Shown here piece after piece: positions 1-6,013 of a stretch of DNA of 18,755 nt. Location of the stretch: positions 1 through 18,755 of the forward strand of contig CANPZJ010000007.1 of the NCBI GenBank assembly GCA_947588795.1. The letters run 5' to 3'. The translations under genes and the position numbers were made by a program. A model generated the notes under the pieces. That model saw only the letters and a program-made list of their open reading frames with translations, had not been told where the DNA came from and did not search any database. This DNA comes from an uncultured Bacilli bacterium (GTDB taxonomy: Bacteria > Bacillota_I > Bacilli_A > RF39 > UBA660). How positions within the stretch are numbered: position 1 is the first letter of the stretch; the number at the start of each line of letters is the position of its first letter.

Positions 1-571
1 GTAAATATTTAACTACTTTATGTTTACGATTAGTTTTTGCAGAAACTGTTATTGTTTTTGATAAAGTCTCTTTGCCTGGAATGCCATCCACTTTAGCCCC
101 TAGAGCGCTTTGGATGTTTTTAACAAACTCCGTAAAATAATCGGCTTTAAAATTCTTTTCACCAAGGAGGTATGGAAGTGGATCTTGTGGCGTTTTTTTA
201 TTATTAGATACCGCAAAGTGTAAATGGGCACCATCGCTATTTCCTGTATTACCCATTCGACCAAGAACTTGCCCTTTTTTAACATTTTCATTTTTCTTAA
301 CTTTAATCGAATTTTTCTTCATGTGAAGGTATCTTGAAATATAATTATTGGCATGTTTAATCTCAACATAGTAACCAGCTGTCTTAGAATAAGTACTAGT
401 TATTACTTTACCATCTTCTATCGCAATTACATCATCAATAGAACGATTGGCACCGATCATATCCATACCATTATGTGTTTTTCTGGTACCTCTTGTTTTA
501 TAATCACTTGTTAAATAATGTTTACCCTTTTTTAAAACTGGTTCTTTGACATCAATAAACTTAACACTCAT
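1..571 (-). CDS. M23-family peptidoglycan endopeptidase with cell-wall-binding module, partial
   Basis: The reading frame starts at 571 and is still open at base 1, giving 190 residues of N-terminal and middle sequence; the C-terminus lies outside the window. The catalytic domain is an M23 (lysostaphin/LytM-type) zinc peptidase: HNGMD at residues 33-37 supplies the first His and Asp ligands, and AHLHFA at 115-120 supplies the HxH motif. From about residue 148 a cell-wall-binding repeat begins (FVKNIQSALGAKVDGI...), about three-quarters identical over 42 residues to the one in the prophage M15 endolysin at 8486-9295. There is no signal peptide, which is typical of phage endolysins released through a holin rather than of secreted host autolysins. 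The start is supported by a strong SD (GAAGGGGA) close upstream. It could be a lysin of a second prophage or remnant to the left, or a domesticated lysin; the window cannot decide. Confidence 0.88.
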   Translation of the reverse strand, partial: MSVKFIDVKEPVLKKGKHYLTSDYKTRGTRKTHNGMDMIGANRSIDDVIAIEDGKVITSTYSKTAGYYVEIKHANNYISRYLHMKKNSIKVKKNENVKKGQVLGRMGNTGNSDGAHLHFAVSNNKKTPQDPLPYLLGEKNFKADYFTEFVKNIQSALGAKVDGIPGKETLSKTITVSAKTNRKHKVVKYL

Positions 572-582
572 AAAAAATCCCC

Positions 583-618
583 TTCACTGATAAGATATGC
601 GAAAAATCTTAAAGTGAA
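583..618 (-). terminator. Hairpin with T tract between the rhomboid gene and the M23 lysin
   Basis: The arms TTCACT/AGTGAA and TAAGAT/ATCTTA form a two-part stem broken by a small internal loop, with an 8-9 base loop. On the minus strand the stem is followed by GGGGATTTTTT, as in a weak rho-independent terminator for the rhomboid gene. The same bases carry the SD of the lysin gene directly after the stem, and the last stem bases (GTGAA) abut it. The element may therefore terminate upstream transcription, limit lysin translation, or both. Confidence 0.45.
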
Positions 619-627
619 TGGGCTAAT

Positions 628-1773
628 TTAAACTAATTTAAGTAAAGCATAGACTAAGAAAGCTGCGAGTAAAAGATATACGATAATACCATTAATATTT
701 TCTGATTTTTGACTTTTATATTTAAGACCAACTATCATGGTAGAAAGGTATCCTCCAATTAAACCACCAATATGACAAGCATTATCAATTCCTGGTACCG
801 TAAAACCAAATAAAAGGTTTAAAACAATAATCGGAATGATTTGACTAGTAAGAGTATTTGATAAATAAAGGCGATAATGATAACCAAAATATAATAAAGC
901 TCCCATTAAACCAAATAATGCTCCGCTTGCACCGATAGATATAGAATTAGCATAAAAGACTATACTAAACAAACTTCCCATAATAGCACTAAGTAAATAA
1001 ATTACTAAGAATTTCCATTTACCTATATAAGTTTCGACTTGACTACCAATAATCCATAAAGAATACATATTAACAAGTAAATGTAGAATATTACCATGTA
1101 AGAAAGCAGATGTTAATAAACGCCATATTTGACCACCTAATACTAAAGAACGATTATTAGCACCCAATATTATTAAAGCAACATTGAAATTATTATTTAC
1201 AAGTAAAGTTGCTATATACATAGCAAAACAAATAAACATTATTATTTTAGTTACAATAATAGGTTTTGGTTTAAAGATATCTTCATACTTATCATTTTCT
1301 CTAGCAGTTTTATTATTTATATCTTCTGTAGCATGAATAATATTCATTAAACTATCAGTTTTCGTAAAATTATTTTTCTCTATTTTTGGATATACTTTTT
1401 TAAGTAATTTATTTTTCTTTAAATCATTAATATCCGAAACATTTATGGTACTTATTTTTTTATCTTCTTCATCTATTTTAACAATATTATTTAAATCTAG
1501 GCAAATATTTAAAACATTCATTTTGAAAGATAAAGTTTTTTTCTTTATTTGTCTAATAACAAACCGCATTTTAAATAAATCAAAATTATATTGTTCATCA
1601 TTATGAATATATTTAGAATTAATTCTTACTATTTTATATGGTCCATCTAAATTTTCTAACCATATTTCATTTTGAGCACCTTGTACATTTATGGGTGTAT
1701 AATTTTCTTCCGTAACAAAATAATGGACAAGACTCATAATTAGTTCATCTTTATTACTAACAATTGCGTTCAT
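628..1773 (-). CDS. Rhomboid-family intramembrane serine protease
   Basis: A 381-residue protein with a soluble N-terminal domain of about 170 residues followed by a rhomboid domain of six to seven membrane segments (about 172-381). Rhomboid marks are WR at 217-218, HGNILHLLVNM at 226-236, the catalytic serine in GASG (Ser283) and the catalytic histidine in the DNACHIGG segment (His334). The N-terminal domain has an early 'EIWLE' segment like the cytoplasmic domain of B. subtilis GluP (YqgP), but the TPR tail of GluP is absent. Rhomboids cleave single-pass membrane proteins inside the bilayer; the substrate here is unknown. The start has a good SD (AAAGGAG). The gene is divergent from the small membrane gene at 1836 and upstream of the M23 lysin gene on the same strand. 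Confidence 0.93.
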   Translation of the reverse strand: MNAIVSNKDELIMSLVHYFVTEENYTPINVQGAQNEIWLENLDGPYKIVRINSKYIHNDEQYNFDLFKMRFVIRQIKKKTLSFKMNVLNICLDLNNIVKIDEEDKKISTINVSDINDLKKNKLLKKVYPKIEKNNFTKTDSLMNIIHATEDINNKTARENDKYEDIFKPKPIIVTKIIMFICFAMYIATLLVNNNFNVALIILGANNRSLVLGGQIWRLLTSAFLHGNILHLLVNMYSLWIIGSQVETYIGKWKFLVIYLLSAIMGSLFSIVFYANSISIGASGALFGLMGALLYFGYHYRLYLSNTLTSQIIPIIVLNLLFGFTVPGIDNACHIGGLIGGYLSTMIVGLKYKSQKSENINGIIVYLLLAAFLVYALLKLV

Positions 1774-1801
1774 TTAATAAAAACTCCTTTCATATTATTT
1801 T

Positions 1802-1829
1802 ACCCTTTTTCATAATATTAGTAAAGGGT
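1802..1829. promoter_or_regulatory. Inverted repeat in the divergent intergenic region
   Basis: ACCCTTT at 1802-1808 and AAAGGGT at 1823-1829 form a perfect 7-base dyad with a 14-base spacer in the 62-bp gap between the rhomboid gene and the divergent small membrane gene. The right arm is the SD of the plus-strand gene, so an RNA hairpin would hide that SD. As DNA, the dyad could be an operator for both genes. No regulator is identified. Confidence 0.4.
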
Positions 1830-1835
1830 GATAGC

Positions 1836-2156
1836 ATGAATTTATATTTTTTGGTTTACATTGCAGTTATTATTTACATAACTATTCCAATATGTAAAAT
1901 AGTTTGGGAAGAAAAATTAGATAATGATTTAACATTTTTATTATGTACTAACTATATCTTAATATTTTTATTATCGATAATTTTTAGTTATCAAAGTAAT
2001 ATAATTTATAGTATTTTAATTAGCTTTACTTTAATGATAAGTTCATTTATGTTAATTATTAAAATGCGTAATATATTTGGGAGATTCCAACTATTATCAC
2101 TTCCCTATTTTTGTTTTGTTGTATTTACCTTTAGTAATATATTAATGCTTATCTAA
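1836..2156 (+). CDS. Small multi-pass membrane protein of unknown function
   Basis: A 106-residue, strongly hydrophobic protein with about four predicted membrane segments (roughly residues 2-22, 36-55, 59-80 and 87-106) and only short polar loops. I do not recognise the family. I chose the ATG at 1836 rather than the upstream in-frame start at 1764 because AAAGGGTGAT sits at SD distance from it, and the upstream extension would overlap the rhomboid start region. It is the only plus-strand gene in the window. It is convergent with rluD, their last 15 bases overlapping, and divergent from the rhomboid gene. Composition and an ordinary SD support a real gene, but no function can be assigned. 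Confidence 0.7.
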   Translation: MNLYFLVYIAVIIYITIPICKIVWEEKLDNDLTFLLCTNYILIFLLSIIFSYQSNIIYSILISFTLMISSFMLIIKMRNIFGRFQLLSLPYFCFVVFTFSNILMLI

Positions 2157-2999
2157 ATTATCTAAGAAATTTTGGAATTCTTCAGGGAGTTTGCTTTCAA
2201 ACTCCATTTTTTTATGGGTAATTGGATGCGTAAAACGAATTACTTTAGAATGTAAGAATTGCCCAAATTCCGTAGTTTTATCTTTAGTATACACCGGATC
2301 ATTATAAATAGGATAACCAATATAAGATAGATGAACCCTTATTTGATGAGTTCTACCTGTTTCTAAAACTAAACTTACTAAAGTATAATCTTTATATCTT
2401 TTTAATACTTTTAAATTAGTTCTAGCATCTTTACCATCCGCTCTTACTTCTATTGGTGCATCAATATGGGCAGTATCACTCGGAAATACTCCTTTGATTA
2501 AAGCGTAATATTCACGGTAAACTCTTTTATGTTTAAAATCATCCGCTAAGATTTGATGGGCTTCATTAGTTTTAGCCACGAGCATTAAGCCAGAGGTATC
2601 TTTATCTAAGCGATGCACAATACCAACTCGCTCTTCCCCACCAATATCACTTAAATTATCAGTATAATATTTAAGGCCGTTAACTAAAGTATTATTAAAA
2701 TTGCCGGCACCTGGATGAACAACTAGGCCACTTGGTTTATCTATTACCATAATATCATTATCTTCATAAACAATATTAAGGGGCATTTCTACTGGATTAA
2801 TATCTTGTTCATAGGTATGTTCTTCATCAATAAATACTTTATCATTAACTTTAGTTTTATAACTTGGTTTAACTTGTTTTTCATTTACTAAAATATAGCC
2901 ATCTTTTAACATTTTCGTAATTAATTCCCTACTATAATCTATCTCTTCACTTAAATATTTATCAATTCTAATACCATCATTTTTTACTACTAGTTCCAT
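2142..2999 (-). CDS. rluD: RluD/YlyB-type 23S rRNA pseudouridine synthase
   Basis: A 285-residue member of the RluA/RluD family, which isomerises uridines of rRNA to pseudouridine. An N-terminal S4 RNA-binding domain (about 1-60, including RIDKYLSEEI) precedes the synthase domain. Visible motifs are VIDKPSGLVVHPG, the catalytic motif HRLDKDTSG with the active-site Asp at about residue 132, and the late ETGRTHQIRVHL motif. The ATG at 3005 is only two codons upstream, but AAGGAAG directly abuts it; the same SD lies at ideal spacing from the ATG at 2999, which I take as the start. The start overlaps the end of lspA by 23 bases. The lspA-rluD pair is the usual Firmicutes order (lspA-ylyB), so co-transcription is likely. 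Confidence 0.93.
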   Translation of the reverse strand: MELVVKNDGIRIDKYLSEEIDYSRELITKMLKDGYILVNEKQVKPSYKTKVNDKVFIDEEHTYEQDINPVEMPLNIVYEDNDIMVIDKPSGLVVHPGAGNFNNTLVNGLKYYTDNLSDIGGEERVGIVHRLDKDTSGLMLVAKTNEAHQILADDFKHKRVYREYYALIKGVFPSDTAHIDAPIEVRADGKDARTNLKVLKRYKDYTLVSLVLETGRTHQIRVHLSYIGYPIYNDPVYTKDKTTEFGQFLHSKVIRFTHPITHKKMEFESKLPEEFQNFLDNLDKH

Positions 3000-3459
3000 T
3001 TTCATCTTCCTTTTTTAAAATTGCTATAACTAAAAGAATAATTCCGAACACTATACAAATATCTGCTATATTAAAGACTGGATAATCATAACCAAATATA
3101 TTGAAATCTAAAAAATCTATTACATAACCATAAATAAGGCGATCAAGTAAATTACCAATGATTCCCCCATAAAGTAAACTGAAGGCTAAAATATTTCTTT
3201 TATTTTCTTTAAATTTATTTTGATACAAAAATAATAATACTAAAATAATTAAAGTAATTATAATTAAAACAAAACGATGATCCGCTAAAATATTCCAAGA
3301 TGCACCAGTATTATAAACTTTAGTTAAAGAAAAGAAATTATTAATTATTACTTTAGTTTCATTCAAATTAAAAAAGTTATCTATAATTAATTTAGAGATA
3401 ATATCAATACTTAAGAAAAGTAAAGTAAATAAACTAATTTTTCTCTTCATCAATATCAC
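2977..3459 (-). CDS. lspA: Lipoprotein signal peptidase II
   Basis: A 160-residue (or 157-residue) membrane aspartyl protease that removes signal peptides from prolipoproteins after diacylglyceryl transfer. Four membrane segments are visible. Family motifs are NTGASWN (50-56), GNLLDRL (102-108), VIDFLDF (113-119) and FNIAD (129-133). The catalytic aspartates correspond to Asp115 and Asp133, counted from the GTG start at 3459. An alternative ATG start lies nine bases later at 3450, and neither has an SD. A perfect extended -10 promoter sits six bases before the GTG, so the transcript may be leaderless. The gene ends in TGA. Confidence 0.95.
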   Translation of the reverse strand: MILMKRKISLFTLLFLSIDIISKLIIDNFFNLNETKVIINNFFSLTKVYNTGASWNILADHRFVLIIITLIILVLLFLYQNKFKENKRNILAFSLLYGGIIGNLLDRLIYGYVIDFLDFNIFGYDYPVFNIADICIVFGIILLVIAILKKEDENGTSSKK

Positions 3460-3465
3460 AAACTA

Positions 3466-3476
3466 ATTATATCATA
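3466..3476 (-). promoter_or_regulatory. Extended -10 promoter for lspA-rluD
   Basis: On the minus strand TATGATATAAT matches the extended -10 consensus TRTGnTATAAT at every base; no good -35 is visible, as is usual for extended -10 promoters. It overlaps the stop codon of ylmC. The expected transcription start, seven bases after the hexamer, is base 3459, the G of the lspA GTG codon. Confidence 0.55.
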
Positions 3477-3693
3477 ACTCGACTAAAATTACATCTTCCC
3501 CAATTTTTTTAATTTTTTCAAAAGCAAAAGTTGAAGCCCCACTATGGGTAACTTTGCGCATTAATTTCCGTTCTTCTGATACAAAATAAATAATTTTACC
3601 AGTATTATCTATTTTAGCATCAATAATTCTGCCTAAATTATTACCATCTTTTATATTTATAATATCTTTCGCTTGTAAATCACTTAAAAGCAT
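3472..3693 (-). CDS. ylmC: YlmC/YmxH-family PRC-barrel protein
   Basis: A 73-residue protein of the YlmC/YmxH family, a small PRC-barrel-like fold. Typical features are the opening LLSDLQAKDIINIKDG, GRIIDAKIDNTGKI and the end EKIKKIGEDVILVEL. Members often lie next to sigG or other sporulation genes in Firmicutes, as here; their biochemical role is unclear. It starts 25 bases after the sigG stop with a moderate SD (AGGTG), so it probably shares the sigG transcript. The stop is TGA, and the lspA promoter overlaps it. Confidence 0.87.
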   Translation of the reverse strand: MLLSDLQAKDIINIKDGNNLGRIIDAKIDNTGKIIYFVSEERKLMRKVTHSGASTFAFEKIKKIGEDVILVEL

Positions 3694-3718
3694 AATTCAA
3701 CACCTAATAAATTATATG

Positions 3719-4495
3719 TTATCTTATTAATCTTTTCACATTTTCAATTGCTGTTTTTTCAATTCTTGATACTTGGGCTTGACTTATTCCCATGGCATCG
3801 GCTATTTCCATTTGAGTTTTCCCAACAATATATCTTGATACTAATATGTCTTTTTCTCTTTCCTTTATTTTTTGTAAGGCTTTTCTTAAAGATATTAACA
3901 TATCTCGGTCGGTATTTATATCTTTTATATCCGCAATTTGATCCGATAAATAAATCGTATCTCCCCCATCATTATAAATGGGTTCAAAAATACTCATGGG
4001 GTCTTTTAAACTATCTAAAGCATTACCAATCTCATATTCGGTTATTCCTAAATTTTTGGCAATTACTTCATAAGTAGGCATTACACCATAAGTATTAAAA
4101 TATTCATCTTGGATTCTAATTATTTGATAAGCTAAATCTTTAACACTTCTACTAACTCTTACCGAAGTATTATCTCTTATGTATCTTTTAACCTCACCAA
4201 TAATTAAGGGGACTGCATAAGTTGATAAACGAAGGCCTAGTGATGTATCAAAATTATCAACGGCTTTAATAAGTCCTAGAACCCCAACTTGAAATAAATC
4301 ATCCATATTATGTTTAGAATTATTAAATCTTTGTAAAATTGATAAAACTAATTTTAAATTACCATTAACTATTTTATCTTTTGCCTCAATATTCCCATTA
4401 TGATATTCATCAAATAAACGACTAGTTTCTTCACTAGATAACACTTCTAACTCACTAGTATTTATGCCGGTTATATCCACTTTATATTTTGCCAT
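3719..4495 (-). CDS. sigG: Forespore-specific RNA polymerase sigma factor G
   Basis: A 258-residue sigma-70 family factor, the usual length for SigG, which directs late forespore transcription. The N-terminus (KVDITGINTSELEVL, residues 5-19) is nearly the same as the SigG-specific start known to bind the anti-sigma factor Gin in B. subtilis. Region 2 includes DDLFQVGVLGLIKAVDNFD (65-83), region 3 spans about 113-165, EPIYNDGGD at 171-179 is a SigG/SigF hallmark, and the region 4 helix-turn-helix is GKTQMEIADAMGISQAQVSR (225-244). The start has SD GAAAGG. In B. subtilis sigG follows sigE; here the gene upstream is an AI-2E transporter ending in its own terminator, so sigG needs its own promoter. 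Strong evidence that the lineage sporulates or did so. Confidence 0.96.
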   Translation of the reverse strand: MAKYKVDITGINTSELEVLSSEETSRLFDEYHNGNIEAKDKIVNGNLKLVLSILQRFNNSKHNMDDLFQVGVLGLIKAVDNFDTSLGLRLSTYAVPLIIGEVKRYIRDNTSVRVSRSVKDLAYQIIRIQDEYFNTYGVMPTYEVIAKNLGITEYEIGNALDSLKDPMSIFEPIYNDGGDTIYLSDQIADIKDINTDRDMLISLRKALQKIKEREKDILVSRYIVGKTQMEIADAMGISQAQVSRIEKTAIENVKRLIR

Positions 4496-4514
4496 AATTT
4501 TTACCTTTCATAAA

Positions 4515-4544
4515 GATTATGGCAAAAATTAATATTTTTTATAC
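4515..4544 (-). promoter_or_regulatory. Candidate SigF/SigG-type promoter of sigG
   Basis: On the minus strand GTATA (4544-4540) is followed after 15 bases by TGCCATAATC (4524-4515). This fits the SigF consensus GYATA-N15-GGnrAnAmTw fully at -35 and at most positions of -10. The inferred start is about 12 bases before the sigG ATG, leaving the SD very near the 5' end. The match is partial and lies in A+T-rich DNA. Confidence 0.35.
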
Positions 4545-4570
4545 AAAAAAAAGACCTTTTACAAGATCTT
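4545..4570 (-). terminator. Rho-independent terminator after the AI-2E transporter gene
   Basis: The minus-strand RNA has AAGATC pairing with GGTCTT (one U-G wobble), an 8-base loop and a run of eight T. The left arm includes the stop codon of the transporter gene. It separates that gene from sigG. Confidence 0.7.
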
Positions 4571-5711
4571 AATGTTCTTCATATACTTCTAAGATATTTA
4601 ATTTTTCATTAGCAAATTCTAATAAAACACGTAAAATTGTTAATATAGGTGTTGCTAAAACCATTCCTAAAATACCAAAGAAATGACCGAATACAAGTAA
4701 AGCAATAATTATTATGACTGGATGAATACTACTTGCTCTACTCATAACAATTGGTTGTAAAATATAATTTTCGACTAATTGAACAATGACACAAATAATT
4801 AAAGTACCAATACCTATTAAAGGATCTTGAGTAAATCCGACAATTACCGCAGTGGCTCCCCCAATATATGGACCAATAAATGGAATTAAATCCGTAATAC
4901 CACAGAATAAACCAAATAATATTGGAGCATTTAAACCAACTAAAGCAAAACCTACCGAATCACATATTAGAACCATTAAAGCTACTAAGAAAGTACCATT
5001 AACACATTTTCTAACCTCTCCACTCATTCGTTCTGCTAAATGATGAGCATCTTTTTGAAATTTCTTCGGAAATATTTTTTTAAAATGTTTAGCAATATTA
5101 TCATAATCAATTAACATATAAATACCAATGATAAGGCCCATTGCAAATGTACCAACACCACTAAATAAAGAAACAACAAATGTAATAATAGTATTTGGTA
5201 AATTCTTAGCAATATCTACACCAAATGAAGTAATATTAGCAAGTAATTTATCAGGAAAATCCCCTAAATTTAAACCTTGTTCTTCGAAGTTAGTAAAAAA
5301 TTCTTTAATACCATTAGTAATACTTTCCATCCAACTAGGAAGTAGGCCAACAAGTTCATTAACTTCATCATATACTGTTGGAACAAATATATATAGTAAT
5401 ATAAATAAAATTAAAATAAAGGATGCAAATATAATAACCGATGCTAATGTATTACTATGAACTTTTTCTCCCAATTTTACTGCTAAAGGTCTTAAATACC
5501 AGGCAAGAACAAAACCAATAAAGAAAGGACTAATTACACTAATAAAATCTAGGATAATATTTAAAACGTTAGTCTTTTGAATAGCAATAATTATTGCTAA
5601 TATTAAACATGCTATAAAAACAAAATATAATATTTTTAAGATTTTTTTTGATAAACTGATGACATCATTTAATTCTTTAGTATCTATTTCTTTTTCTAAT
5701 TTATTTTTCAT
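4569..5711 (-). CDS. AI-2E family transporter (YrrI-like membrane protein)
   Basis: A 380-residue polytopic membrane protein of the AI-2E/UPF0118 (PerM-like) family, with about eight hydrophobic segments. The segment GLFCGITDLIPFIGPYIGG at about 267-285 and the terminal block LVENYILQPIVMSRASSIHP to ATPILTILR (about 312-365) are family hallmarks. Members have been linked to autoinducer export, ion exchange or other solutes; the substrate cannot be predicted here. The start has a strong SD (AAGGAGAG). The order recD2 - small membrane protein - this gene resembles B. subtilis yrrC (recD2) to yrrI, where alaS follows; here sigG follows instead. Confidence 0.9.
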   Translation of the reverse strand: MKNKLEKEIDTKELNDVISLSKKILKILYFVFIACLILAIIIAIQKTNVLNIILDFISVISPFFIGFVLAWYLRPLAVKLGEKVHSNTLASVIIFASFILILFILLYIFVPTVYDEVNELVGLLPSWMESITNGIKEFFTNFEEQGLNLGDFPDKLLANITSFGVDIAKNLPNTIITFVVSLFSGVGTFAMGLIIGIYMLIDYDNIAKHFKKIFPKKFQKDAHHLAERMSGEVRKCVNGTFLVALMVLICDSVGFALVGLNAPILFGLFCGITDLIPFIGPYIGGATAVIVGFTQDPLIGIGTLIICVIVQLVENYILQPIVMSRASSIHPVIIIIALLVFGHFFGILGMVLATPILTILRVLLEFANEKLNILEVYEEH

Positions 5712-5732
5712 AATTCTCTCCTTGTTAATATA

Positions 5733-5762
5733 ATTATACTATAAACAAATTAAAATAAACAA
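5733..5762 (-). promoter_or_regulatory. Candidate sigma-A promoter of the AI-2E transporter gene
   Basis: The minus strand shows TTGTTT (5762-5757), an 18-base spacer and a perfect TATAAT (5738-5733), with the SD shortly downstream. The -35 is only half matched. Confidence 0.4.
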
Positions 5763-5790
5763 AAATTTTATTATATTTGACATATTTTTA

Positions 5791-5824
5791 GCAAAAATAA
5801 AAAGCACTTAGTGCTTCTAAGTGC
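5791..5824 (-). terminator. Rho-independent terminator after the 50-residue membrane protein gene
   Basis: A perfect 8-bp stem GCACTTAG/CTAAGTGC with a 5-base loop starts directly after the stop codon at 5825 and is followed on the minus strand by TTTTTATTTTTGC. It separates this gene from the transporter gene. Confidence 0.88.
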
Positions 5825-5977
5825 TTATTTACTCATTTTACTAGTCATTGTATTTGCTTTATCTAGCATATTATTAATTAGTTTATCAGCTTTTTGTTTC
5901 GTATTTTTATTCATTAATGTATATGCTCCTAAACCAATTAAACCAGCCATAATCATACCAGTAGCCATTTTTTTCAT
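5825..5977 (-). CDS. 50-residue membrane-anchored protein (YrzR/DUF3918-like position)
   Basis: A short frame of 50 residues starting MKKMATGMIMAGLIGLGAY. It has one N-terminal membrane segment (about 4-22) followed by a lysine-rich, probably helical tail (NKNTKQKADKLINNMLDKAN). An SD (AGAGGTG) lies at correct spacing, and a perfect terminator starts at the stop codon, so it is very likely a real gene. Its place between recD2 and a YrrI-like transporter matches where B. subtilis has small membrane proteins such as YrzR. That equivalence is inferred from position and shape, not proven. The plus-strand frame over the same bases is its antisense shadow. Confidence 0.75.
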   Translation of the reverse strand: MKKMATGMIMAGLIGLGAYTLMNKNTKQKADKLINNMLDKANTMTSKMSK

Positions 5978-6013
5978 ATCCACACCTCTAATAGTAGTAT
6001 GGCTATCTTATTT

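Noticed and set aside
100..291. 63-codon minus-strand frame at the left edge
   Set aside because: Out-of-frame shadow of the M23 lysin, whose frame has complete catalytic motifs, an SD and a continuous reading from 571 to base 1.
2977..3693. Alternative genetic code with TGA as tryptophan, as in some low-GC Mollicutes
   Set aside because: Tryptophans are TGG and no gene has an in-frame TGA. lspA and ylmC end in TGA at the expected family lengths.
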